This document shows, in pieces, positions 6,828 through 12,659 of a DNA stretch of 17,032 bases. The translations under genes were made by a program, and so were the position numbers. Numbering within the stretch: the first letter of the stretch is position 1; every line of letters begins with the position of its first letter. This DNA is from Solirubrobacteraceae bacterium (GTDB lineage Bacteria; Actinomycetota; Thermoleophilia; Solirubrobacterales; Solirubrobacteraceae), in assembly GCA_030038955.1 (NCBI GenBank), contig JASHQV010000139.1:1-17032 (forward strand), read 5' to 3'. The notes beneath the pieces were generated by a model, which did not search any database, was not told the DNA's origin, and saw only the letters and a list, made by a program, of their open reading frames with translations.

Positions 6828-7586
6828 ATGCGACTCCGCGTGCTCGGGAAATCCCCCGCCTGGCCAGATCCCGGAGGGGCGTGCAGCGCTTACCTCGTAG
6901 AGCAGGACGGGTTCGCGCTGCTACTCGACTGTGGCGCCGGCGTGTTCGCCAAGCTGACCGAGGCGCACGACTATCTCGACCTCGACGCGCTCCTGATCAG
7001 CCACCTGCACGCCGATCACATCATCGACCTGATCCCGTACAGCTACGCGCTGCAGCTGTCGCCGCGGCGCCGTCATCCGCCCCGGCGCCCGCTACTGAAC
7101 GGGCCACCGGGCTGCAGCGAGCTGTTCCGCCGCCTGTCGGCCTGCTGGAACGACGAGCAGCTGATCGCCACCGCTTTCGAGGTCAGCGAGTACGACCCCG
7201 AGGCGACGCTGCAGGTCGGTCCGTTCTCGGCCCGCTTCTGCGAAGTCCCCCACTACACCCGTGCGTTCGCCTGCGAGCTGTCGGCCGGTGCCGCACGGGT
7301 CACGTTCGGCGGCGACTGCGGGCCCAACGATGCGCTCGTCGAGTTCGCGCGCGATACCGACCTGCTGGTCGCGGAGGCGACGCTCGGCGAGCCGGACTCC
7401 GACGTTCCCCGTGGCCACCTGACGCCGCTCGAGGCCGGTGAGCTCGGACGTCTCGCCCGGGCCGGGCGCCTGCTGGTGTCGCACTTCTCCGACGAGCTCG
7501 GCCCCGATTGGGTGCGGGCGGAGTCGACACGCGGGTTCGGCGCCGAGGTGAGCCTGGCCGCACCGGGCCAGGAGTACTCGGTCTGA
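6828..7586 (+). CDS. MBL-fold metallo-hydrolase (RNase Z / Rv1339-like phosphodiesterase group)
   Basis: A cytosolic metallo-beta-lactamase-fold hydrolase of 252 residues. From the ATG at 6828 (MRLRVLGKSPAWPDPGGACS) the metal motif HLHADH is at residues 59-64, followed by further likely ligands in VPHYTRAF, GGDCGPND and RGHLTP and near the end in VSHFSDE. This order is that of the RNase Z/ElaC-like branch. The N-terminal 'LGxSPAWPxPGGACSxYLV' form resembles the actinobacterial group that includes Rv1339, described as an atypical cyclic-nucleotide phosphodiesterase; that link is from memory and tentative. A GTG at 6810 could add six residues, but family length favours 6828. No clear ribosome site is seen. 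It follows the 38-bp repeats and is followed by a stem-loop. Confidence 0.85.
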   Translation: MRLRVLGKSPAWPDPGGACSAYLVEQDGFALLLDCGAGVFAKLTEAHDYLDLDALLISHLHADHIIDLIPYSYALQLSPRRRHPPRRPLLNGPPGCSELFRRLSACWNDEQLIATAFEVSEYDPEATLQVGPFSARFCEVPHYTRAFACELSAGAARVTFGGDCGPNDALVEFARDTDLLVAEATLGEPDSDVPRGHLTPLEAGELGRLARAGRLLVSHFSDELGPDWVRAESTRGFGAEVSLAAPGQEYSV

Positions 7587-7596
7587 GCGGGTTCCC

Positions 7597-7616
7597 GCAG
7601 CCGCGGATCCGGCTGC
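7597..7616 (+). terminator. Stem-loop after the MBL hydrolase gene
   Basis: A GCAGCCG arm (7597-7603), a six-base loop and a CGGCTGC arm (7610-7616) form a perfect 7-bp stem 10 bases after the stop codon. There is no U-tract, so it may be a terminator or only a 3'-end stabilising hairpin. Confidence 0.5.
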
Positions 7617-7644
7617 TAGGTGCAGCTGTGGGTGAGCGTCCGGT

Positions 7645-7650
7645 TATGCT
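7645..7650 (+). promoter_or_regulatory. Possible -10 box for the 7685 gene
   Basis: TATGCT preceded by GGT, 35 bases before the ATG at 7685, in the 98-bp gap after the MBL gene stem-loop. No matching -35 hexamer is visible at 16-18 bp, so support is weak. Confidence 0.3.
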
Positions 7651-7684
7651 CGTAGGCGATCACACCCGTCCCTAGGAGAGAGTC

Positions 7685-8179
7685 ATGGCAAAACGGAGGA
7701 ACAGGACCGTGCCAGCGCTCGATGGCACCGCGGCTCTGAGCGAGGTGCAGACGGTCGTCAGGCGGCTGGCGGAGGATGATGGTCTCCGCGAGGACGTGGG
7801 CCGCGCGATCGAGTCGAGTCGTCGCGTCTACGACCGCGTCAGCTCGGCGAAGAAGCCGGCGAAGCTGCTCGAGGACAGGAAGCTGCAGGACGACGCCGTC
7901 GAGGCGTTCGACGCGGTCCGCTCGGTGATGATCGCGCTCACGGGATTCGGCAAGTCGCTGCCGTCGCCGAAGGCGCTCCGGCGACAGCGGAAGAAGGGTC
8001 GCTTCGGGCGGCTGCTGGTGCTGACCGGGCTCGGGGGAGCGATCGCGCTGGCGAGCTCAGAAGGCCTTCGCTCGAAGCTGCTGGACGCGCTGTTCGGCGC
8101 AGAGGAGGAGTTCGAATACTCGCCGCCGTCTGCACCCGCCGAGACGGAGGCCCCGGGAACTCCGCTGAGCGCGGTCTGA
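7685..8179 (+). CDS. Hypothetical protein, helical with one C-terminal hydrophobic segment
   Basis: A protein of 164 residues with an excellent ribosome site (AGGAGAG just before the ATG). The N-terminus is basic (MAKRRNR). Residues 15-75 are charged and look alpha-helical (LSEVQTVVRRLAEDDGLREDV...SRRVYDRVSS). A basic patch near 96-108 (KALRRQRKKGRFGR) is followed by a single short hydrophobic stretch (LLVLTGLGGAIALASS, about 109-124). The tail is acidic and Pro/Ala-rich. This suggests a membrane-anchored cytoplasmic protein with positive residues on the inside. I do not recognise the family. It is followed after 20 bp by the DUF2993-like gene on the same strand, so the two probably form an operon and may both act at the membrane. 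Confidence 0.75.
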   Translation: MAKRRNRTVPALDGTAALSEVQTVVRRLAEDDGLREDVGRAIESSRRVYDRVSSAKKPAKLLEDRKLQDDAVEAFDAVRSVMIALTGFGKSLPSPKALRRQRKKGRFGRLLVLTGLGGAIALASSEGLRSKLLDALFGAEEEFEYSPPSAPAETEAPGTPLSAV

Positions 8180-8199
8180 CTCGGTCAGCCCGAGACTGA

Positions 8200-8859
8200 G
8201 TGCGCCGCCTGGCCGCCATCGCTGTGCTGGTGGCGGCCGGGCTGGTGTTCGGTGTCGGGCAGTTGGTGCTGCCCGGGATCGCGGCGTCGTCGCTGCGCGG
8301 CCGCCTGGCCCGCTCCGGCCGCGTCCTGTCGGTGCGCGTGTCGGCGTTCCCGGCCGTCGAGCTGCTGTGGCATCGGGCCGGCAGCGTGGCGGTGCGGATG
8401 GCCGACTATCACTCGGGCGTCTCAGACTTGACGAGCCTGCTGGACGAGGCCGCCGACGTCGGCACGCTGCACGCGTCGATCGGCGTGCTCCGCAGCGGCC
8501 TGCTGACGCTGCACGGCGTCACGCTGAGCAAGCGCGGCGCCGGGCTGGTCGGATCGGGGACCGTGCTCGACAGCGACATTCGCGCGGCGCTGCCAATCAT
8601 GCAGTCGGTCACGCTGGCGTCGGCCACCTCCGATTCCGTCACCCTCGAGGGCACCGCCAGCGTGCTCGGGGTCACCGCGACCGTGCCGGCGACGGTGGCG
8701 CCGCGGGCGGGGCGGCTGGTGGTCGTGCCCGACGTGCCGCTGGTCGCCGGCATCGCCACCGTGACGGTGTTCTCCGACCCTCACGTGGCGGTGCTGGCGG
8801 TCGGGGGCGCGAGCGTCGCGGGCGGCGTGCGCGTGACCGTCCGCGGGCGCCTGCGCTAA
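8200..8859 (+). CDS. DUF2993 / LmeA-like phospholipid-binding protein
   Basis: A protein of 219 residues from a GTG at 8200. Residues 3-27 (RLAAIAVLVAAGLVFGVGQL) form a signal peptide or N-terminal anchor, so the rest should lie outside the membrane. The following sequence has the DUF2993 pattern: LPGIAASSLRGRLARSGRVL, then SVRVSAFPAVELLWHRAGSV, then repeated beta-strand segments rich in Val, Thr and Ser (VTLEGTASVLGVTATVPATV). In mycobacteria the family member LmeA binds phospholipid and is needed for mannan elongation of lipomannan; extrapolation here is only by family. Assignment rests on the N-terminal third and the overall beta-rich composition, so it is moderate. No strong ribosome site is seen; translation may be coupled to the gene 20 bp upstream. 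Confidence 0.65.
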   Translation: MRRLAAIAVLVAAGLVFGVGQLVLPGIAASSLRGRLARSGRVLSVRVSAFPAVELLWHRAGSVAVRMADYHSGVSDLTSLLDEAADVGTLHASIGVLRSGLLTLHGVTLSKRGAGLVGSGTVLDSDIRAALPIMQSVTLASATSDSVTLEGTASVLGVTATVPATVAPRAGRLVVVPDVPLVAGIATVTVFSDPHVAVLAVGGASVAGGVRVTVRGRLR

Positions 8860-8906
8860 CTGACGATCGCAGGATCTCAGGCCCTCCCGAGTCCAGATAC
8901 GACGGT

Positions 8907-9368
8907 CTAGTCGCCCAGCGTTCCGTCGGCAACGAACCATCGATGATCTAGGTCGGTGACGGCAGCGATCCGTTCGTAGTCGCGGTCATAGTGCACGAGC
9001 GTGACGGCCGCTCGCCTGGCTGCGGCGGCCAGCAGCAGGTCGGCGGGCGGCACCCGGCGGTGGTCACCGTTGTCCGCAAGCGAGAGCTGAATCTGACGGG
9101 CGTCGCCCCACAGGCCTCCAGGCATGTCGATCGGCTCGAACGCAGAAAGTCGCTCAGCGACCGCCTGCGCGCGGCGTTCGCTCGCCGACAGGCGGATGAG
9201 CTCGAGCACGACGAGATCGCAGACGAGGACGAGTCCGGCGGCGACCGCACCGTTGAACCAGTCGGCAAGCCGCGGGAAGCGCCTGTCCCTGGCCCACGTC
9301 CAGACGCCCGTGTCGAACAGCGCGGGTCGCTCGATCCTTGCGGGCTCGGGCGTCGCAGCCGTGCTCAG
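8907..9368 (-). CDS. vapC: VapC-like PIN-domain toxin (RNase), probable CTG start
   Basis: Toxin of a type II toxin-antitoxin pair; PIN-domain ribonucleases of this kind usually cleave tRNA or rRNA. The catalytic acidic residues are visible in order: D in LFDTGVWTW, E in VVLELIRLS, D in PPADLLLAAAA and D in HYDRDYERI. About 153 residues are obtained if translation starts at CTG 9368-9366, which overlaps the vapB stop as CTGA. There is no in-frame ATG, GTG or TTG between the upstream antitoxin region and the first catalytic Asp. The first GTG (9209) would delete that Asp and the first strand. A GGGAG ribosome site (complement of 9374-9378) lies 5 bases before the CTG, which supports it. The end VTDLDHRWFVADGTLGD is a normal PIN C-terminus. 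Confidence 0.8.
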   Translation of the reverse strand: MSTAATPEPARIERPALFDTGVWTWARDRRFPRLADWFNGAVAAGLVLVCDLVVLELIRLSASERRAQAVAERLSAFEPIDMPGGLWGDARQIQLSLADNGDHRRVPPADLLLAAAARRAAVTLVHYDRDYERIAAVTDLDHRWFVADGTLGD

Positions 9369-9568
9369 GATCGCTCCCGGCCAGAAGCAAGCTCGGCGGG
9401 CGTGCCGTCGATGTCGCGCGTGACATCGAAGTCCTTCAGCACGCGCCGGCGTGCCGCATCGCGAAGGGCTGCGTTGACCGTCTCACTCAACCCCGTGGTA
9501 CCCAGCTCCCGTCGCGCGGCATCAAGCGCACGCTCGTCGACATCAACCGTGGTGCGCGTCATGCGCAT
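9365..9568 (-). CDS. vapB: VapB-like antitoxin
   Basis: A small antitoxin of 67 residues. The N-terminal RMTRTTVDVDERALDAARRE is the ribbon-helix-helix-type DNA-binding start seen in VapB antitoxins paired with PIN toxins. GLSETVNAALRDAARRRVL follows as the second helix pair, and the C-terminal tail is the expected toxin-binding part. Possible starts are TTG 9571, ATG 9568 and ATG 9562; the family most often begins close to the RTTV motif, so 9562 (65 residues) is equally plausible. A TAAATT hexamer (complement of 9570-9575) lies just before these codons and would give a leaderless or very short-leader transcript. The stop overlaps the proposed toxin start by two bases. Two 25-bp direct repeats sit immediately upstream and are the likely operator. 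Confidence 0.82.
   Translation of the reverse strand: MRMTRTTVDVDERALDAARRELGTTGLSETVNAALRDAARRRVLKDFDVTRDIDGTPAELASGRERS
9374..9378 (-). promoter_or_regulatory. Ribosome binding site that decides the vapC start
   Basis: GGGAG on the minus strand inside the end of vapB, five bases before the CTG at 9368. It is the only good Shine-Dalgarno in front of the full-length PIN frame. Confidence 0.5.
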
Positions 9569-9571
9569 CAA

Positions 9572-9621
9572 TTTACCGCATCAAAGGCGAGCCCTGTTTA
9601 CCGCATCAAAGGCGAGCCTTG
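9572..9621. repeat. Two 25-bp direct repeats upstream of vapB, putative operator
   Basis: Units 9572-9596 and 9597-9621 match at 24 of 25 positions (TTTACCGCATCAAAGGCGAG shared). They abut the antitoxin start on one side and the 168-bp element on the other. VapB/VapC complexes typically autoregulate by binding repeats next to their start, so an operator is likely. Duplication by slippage is an alternative. Confidence 0.7.
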
Positions 9622-9622
9622 G

Positions 9623-9790
9623 CTAGTGGGCCTCCCGCAAACATTGCACCCGAAACGGCGGCCCCGGATGACCACTGACCTTTGTCCTCGGATCCTCGTG
9701 CAGCGCTGCTGCACCGCGGACCCTGCGTCCTCGGCCAGCGCCCCCCGGACCTCGCCATTTCGGGCACAACATTCCCGGGAGACCCACTAG
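9623..9790. mobile_element. 168-bp quasi-palindromic element, copy 1 (MITE-like)
   Basis: It begins and ends with CTAG. The whole length folds back on itself around a central GTGCAGC-GCT-GCTGCAC hairpin at 9698-9714. It is the same length as the copy at 16437-16604 and differs at 15 of 168 positions (about 91% identity). The outer arms are imperfect inverted repeats (CTAGTGGG...CCCACTAG) of about 38 bp, with CGCCATTT-type sequence at their inner end. It lies 8 bp after the stop codon of the ferric-reductase-like gene and just before the vapB operator repeats. No transposase is present. It could be a non-autonomous mobile element or a dispersed hairpin/terminator-type repeat. No target duplication beyond the CTAG itself is evident. 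Confidence 0.8.
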
Positions 9791-9798
9791 AAGGGCCC

Positions 9799-10389
9799 TC
9801 AGCCGGCCGAAGCCGGCGCCGGCAGACGGCTCGCCTGCGGCTGTCGGCGCCGGATCAGGCGCACGGACGCGGCGGTCGCGACGACCGCCGCGCACGCGCC
9901 CACCGCGAGCAGCATCCATCCGGATCCGGAGTCGGTTCCGGCGCCAAGGCTGTGGGCGAGCGCCACCGGCCAGCTCGCGTACGCGAGCCAGTGCGTCGCG
10001 CGCCACGCGCGGTATCCGACCCGCCGGCGCAGCAGGCTCGTGACGATCACGGCCAGGATCATGTCCACCGACACAGCGCCGAGACCGAGCCAGAGCGGCC
10101 GGTAGCCGGCGCCGAACGGGATCAACACGCTGGCCACGCCGATCGAGACGTACGAGTCGGTGACCGCCGTGAGCACATGGATCGCGAGGAACGCCACCGA
10201 CAGCAGCGCCACGTTGCGGTGCACCACGGAGACCACGAAGCGCGGAGTCCGGCGGCTGTGGAGGCGCTCGAAGTTGGCCACCCCGAGCGCCACCGTGAGC
10301 GTCAGCAGCACGAGCGTGACCACGCCAGTCGCCCGCGACAGGTACCACAACGCGATCGGCGAGGAACCGCTCGCAGCGAGCTCCAGCAC
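9799..10389 (-). CDS. Ferric-reductase-like haem transmembrane protein
   Basis: Integral membrane protein of 196 residues with about six hydrophobic segments (near 11-38, 53-76, 80-92, 99-120, 131-149 and 157-178). Histidine pairs fit cross-membrane haem ligation: H57-x13-H71 (VVHRNVALLSVAFLAIH) and H133-x12-H146 (THWLAYASWPVALAH). This is the ferric reductase-like transmembrane domain, as in the membrane subunit MsrQ/YedZ and NOX-type cores, without the FAD/NAD modules. It therefore probably moves electrons across the membrane using separate partners. The GTG start (10389) is 3 bp after the stop of the Ser-rich protein, so the two are coupled. The tail (RRRQPQASRLPAPASAG) is cytoplasmic-looking and the stop is 8 bp before the 168-bp element. 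The electron donor and acceptor are unknown. Confidence 0.85.
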   Translation of the reverse strand: MLELAASGSSPIALWYLSRATGVVTLVLLTLTVALGVANFERLHSRRTPRFVVSVVHRNVALLSVAFLAIHVLTAVTDSYVSIGVASVLIPFGAGYRPLWLGLGAVSVDMILAVIVTSLLRRRVGYRAWRATHWLAYASWPVALAHSLGAGTDSGSGWMLLAVGACAAVVATAASVRLIRRRQPQASRLPAPASAG

Positions 10390-10392
10390 GGC

Positions 10393-10782
10393 TCAGGAGC
10401 CTCCGGAGACCACGCCCGAGCTGGAGCTGCCGGAAGCTGTCCCCACAGATGTCGATGAGTCCAGCGCCGAGCTGCCGTGGCTCGACGATGAGCCGCTGCT
10501 CGAGCTCGCGGCTGTCGCGGTGCTGGCCGCGCCGGAGTCTGAGCTGGCGGTGCCCGAGCTGGCGGTGCCCGAGCTCGTCCTCTGCGCCACGGTCGATGTC
10601 GCCCGGTGACCGGTGGTGGAGCCGCTCGCGGTCGCGACGACGACCGCCCCGGTCAGCGCCAAGGCGCCGGCGGCGATGCCCTTGGTGGCGCGATCGATCA
10701 GGCGGACGCCATGCTCGCGGCGGATCGCCGCAGGGCTGCGACTCGCTGCGCGCCGCTGCTGGGAGGCGCGACCGGGACTCAT
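10393..10782 (-). CDS. Membrane-anchored Ser/Thr/Gly/Ala-rich low-complexity protein
   Basis: A protein of 129 residues. A basic N-terminus (residues 1-34, about ten Arg) precedes a single hydrophobic segment (GIAAGALALTGAVVVATAS, about 35-53). Everything after about residue 54 is low-complexity Ser, Thr, Gly and Ala, with small repeats such as SSGTASSGTASS; these come from a 15-bp tandem duplication in the DNA around 10550-10580. The topology predicts a cytoplasmic N-terminus and an extracytoplasmic flexible Ser-rich tail. It is 3 bp upstream of the ferric-reductase-like gene, so it belongs to the same transcript and may act as an accessory. Codon use is as GC-rich as its neighbours. No function is recognisable; the start at ATG 10782 is the first Met in frame. 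Confidence 0.65.
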   Translation of the reverse strand: MSPGRASQQRRAASRSPAAIRREHGVRLIDRATKGIAAGALALTGAVVVATASGSTTGHRATSTVAQRTSSGTASSGTASSDSGAASTATAASSSSGSSSSHGSSALDSSTSVGTASGSSSSGVVSGGS

Positions 10783-10857
10783 GCGATCAGTCTCGGCCGG
10801 CCCGACGAGAGCGCCGTAAGAGCTTCGTCTGAGCGACGTAAGCGGCGGCCGGGGCGT

Positions 10858-12219
10858 CTAAGAAGCCAGCTTCGGCGAGCGCCACGGCCGTCGCAGGCGC
10901 TGCTCGAGCTCGTCGCCCAGCTGGTCGATCGCGATCCGCTCCTGCGCGAGGCTGTCGCGATCACGGACGGTGACGGTGCGATCATCCAACGACTGGTGGT
11001 CGACGGTCACCGCCCAGGGGGTTCCGATCTCGTCCTGGCGGCGGTAGCGGCGGCCGATCGCGCCGCTCTCGTCGTACTCGATCTGGAAGCGGTCGCGCAG
11101 CTGGAGCTGGAGCTCACGCGCCAGCTCCGGCTGGCCATCCCTGCGCACCAGCGGCAGCACCGCCGCCTTGATCGGCGCCAGCTGCGGGTGCAGGCGGAGC
11201 ACCGTTCGCGTCTCGCCTTCGATCTCGTCCTCGTCGTAGGCGTCGACGATGAACGCGAGCATTGCCCGGTCCACCCCGGCTGCCGGCTCGACCACGTGCG
11301 GGACGTAGCGTTCGCCGCTGGCCGTGTCGACATACTCCAGCTTCTGCCCGGAGTACTCGGCGTGACGGGTGAGGTCGAAGTCGCCGCGGTTGGCGATTCC
11401 CTCCAGCTCCTGCCAGCCGATCGGGAACAGGTACTCGACGTCGGCCGCGGCGCGCGCGTAATGCGACAGCTCGTCGGGCTCGTGGGGACGCAGGCGCAGG
11501 TGGTCCGGACGGATGCCGAGCTCCACGTACCAGTCGCGGCGCGTCTGCTTCCAGCGCTCGTACCACCGCTCGCCCTCGGCCGGCGGCACGAAGAACTCCA
11601 TCTCCATCTGCTCGAACTCACGCGTGCGGAACACGAAGTTGCCGGGTGTGATCTCGTTGCGGAAGCTCTTGCCGATCTGAGCGATCCCGAACGGCGGCTT
11701 CTTGCGGGAGAACTGCAGGTAGTTCTTGAAGTTGAGGAAGATGCCCTGGGCGGTCTCGGGCCGCAGGTAGACGGTCGCGCCCTGATCCTTCACCGGCCCG
11801 ATCGTCGTCTCGAACATCAGGTTGAACTCGCGCGCGGGCGTGAGGTCGCAGTCGGCGGTCTCGCCGGGGTGCTTCGACGGCTTGCGGCCGCACTGCGCCT
11901 GCTCGAGCTGGTCGGCACGGAACCGCAGCTCGCAGGCGCGGCAGTCGACCAGCGGGTCATTGAAGCGCTCCAGATGCCCGCTGGCCTCCCACGTGCGCGG
12001 GTGCTGGATGATCGCCGAGTCGAGCGCCACCACGTCGTCGCGCTCCTGCAGCATTGCCCGCCACCACTGGTTGCGGACGTTGTTCTTCAGCAGCACCCCG
12101 TAGTGACCGTAGTCGTAGCTGTTGCCGAGACCGCCGTAGATCTCGCTGCTCTGGAAGACGAACCCGCGTCGCTTGCACAGCGACACGATCTTGTCCATCG
12201 TCACGACTTCGGTGGGCAT
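10858..12219 (-). CDS. glyQS: Glycyl-tRNA synthetase (dimeric, class II)
   Basis: Charges tRNA-Gly with glycine in the cytosol. It has 453 residues from ATG 12219 (MPTEVVTMDKIVSLCKRRGF); an ATG at 12231 would add four residues. Class II motifs are clear: SEIYGGLGNSYDYGHYG near 25-41, YLRPETAQGIF at 151-161, motif 2 in GKSFRNEITPGNFVFRTREF (183-202) and motif 3 in VVEPAAGVDRAML (309-321). The C-terminal anticodon-binding domain follows from about 345 (PQLAPIKAAVLPLV...). C93, C96, C110 and C124 could form a metal site in the insertion region. This is the single-chain alpha2 type found in actinobacteria, not the alpha2beta2 GlyQ/GlyS type. Other annotations may call it glyS or glyQS. It is divergent from the FmdB gene, with a CIRCE-type operator between them. 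Confidence 0.96.
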   Translation of the reverse strand: MPTEVVTMDKIVSLCKRRGFVFQSSEIYGGLGNSYDYGHYGVLLKNNVRNQWWRAMLQERDDVVALDSAIIQHPRTWEASGHLERFNDPLVDCRACELRFRADQLEQAQCGRKPSKHPGETADCDLTPAREFNLMFETTIGPVKDQGATVYLRPETAQGIFLNFKNYLQFSRKKPPFGIAQIGKSFRNEITPGNFVFRTREFEQMEMEFFVPPAEGERWYERWKQTRRDWYVELGIRPDHLRLRPHEPDELSHYARAAADVEYLFPIGWQELEGIANRGDFDLTRHAEYSGQKLEYVDTASGERYVPHVVEPAAGVDRAMLAFIVDAYDEDEIEGETRTVLRLHPQLAPIKAAVLPLVRRDGQPELARELQLQLRDRFQIEYDESGAIGRRYRRQDEIGTPWAVTVDHQSLDDRTVTVRDRDSLAQERIAIDQLGDELEQRLRRPWRSPKLAS

Positions 12220-12271
12220 CGGAGCGAGCATCCTAGACGGCCACGAGCGGACGTACCGGGCTCACGCCGGG

Positions 12272-12300
12272 CTTGGCACTCGCGGCTTGAGAGTGCCAAG
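12272..12300. promoter_or_regulatory. CIRCE element (HrcA operator)
   Basis: Perfect inverted repeat CTTGGCACTC - nine bases - GAGTGCCAAG. The inner GCACTC-N9-GAGTGC and the 9-bp spacer match the CIRCE consensus (TTAGCACTC-N9-GAGTGCTAA) except for one symmetric change in each arm. HrcA represses heat-shock genes through this site. Here it overlaps the -35 region of the FmdB gene promoter. The other flanking gene start is glycyl-tRNA synthetase, 53 bp away on the opposite strand. Confidence 0.85.
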
Positions 12301-12313
12301 TGCTCGCTATATT
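12287..12313 (+). promoter_or_regulatory. Promoter of the FmdB gene, nearly leaderless
   Basis: TTGAGA at 12287-12292 and TATATT at 12308-12313 are 15 bp apart. The -10 box ends 10 bases before the ATG at 12324, so transcription should start within a few bases of the start codon. No Shine-Dalgarno is present, which fits. The -35 hexamer lies inside the CIRCE palindrome, so bound HrcA would block it. Confidence 0.6.
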
Positions 12314-12323
12314 GTGTGAAGCG

Positions 12324-12653
12324 ATGCCCACGTACGAATACAAGTGCGACAACGGCCACGTGTTCGAGGTCTTCCAGCGAATGTCCGATGAGCGGCTGAC
12401 CGAATGTCAGGTGTGCGAGGCGCCGGTCAAGCGCGTGTTCCATCCGGTCCCGATCCACTTCAAGGGATCGGGCTTCTACAACACCGACTACGGCACCCGC
12501 AAGCGAGCCCGGGAGCTGAAGGAGTCGAGCGGTAGCTCGTCCAAGGCCGGCTCGACGAGCTCGGGGGACGCGGGCAAGGAGAAGGGCAAGGGCGAGTCCG
12601 CGGCGTCGACGCCGTCCCCGTCCGCGCCGGCCTCCGCCGCGGACTCAGCCTGA
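12324..12653 (+). CDS. FmdB family zinc-ribbon protein with low-complexity tail
   Basis: A protein of 109 residues beginning MPTYEYKCDNGHVFEVFQRM, the hallmark start of the FmdB/CxxC_CXXC_SSSS family, which fixes the ATG at 12324. Putative metal ligands are C8, H12, C28 and C31 (TECQVC). The usual first knuckle is C-x2-C-G-H; here the second Cys is missing, giving C-D-N-G-H. VKRVFHPVPIHFKGSGFYNTDYG (about 35-57) is the conserved second part. From about residue 63 the sequence is Ser/Lys/Gly/Ala/Pro low complexity and probably disordered. Family members are thought to be regulatory or metal-related, but the molecular role is not settled. It is the only gene between glyQS and the convergent LCP gene and has its own promoter overlapping a CIRCE operator. 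Confidence 0.9.
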   Translation: MPTYEYKCDNGHVFEVFQRMSDERLTECQVCEAPVKRVFHPVPIHFKGSGFYNTDYGTRKRARELKESSGSSSKAGSTSSGDAGKEKGKGESAASTPSPSAPASAADSA

Positions 12654-12659
12654 GCCCGG

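Noticed and set aside
8907..9209. VapC starting at GTG 9209
   Set aside because: This start removes the first strand and the catalytic Asp in LFDTG; the in-frame sequence upstream is clearly PIN-domain.
9668..9790. A short open frame inside both 168-bp elements (MTTDL...SRETH) that could be a conserved peptide
   Set aside because: Of the ten differences between the copies in that stretch only three fall on third codon positions, with no sign of protein-level selection, and the frame has no ribosome site. The similarity is explained by the DNA repeat.
10783..10857. Terminator or regulatory RNA between glyQS and the Ser-rich gene
   Set aside because: No stable stem-loop or conserved motif could be seen in these 75 bases.
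10606..12399. A 597-codon open frame on the plus strand across glycyl-tRNA synthetase
   Set aside because: It is antisense to a gene with all class II GlyRS motifs; its Arg/Leu/Val-rich composition is typical of a high-GC shadow frame.
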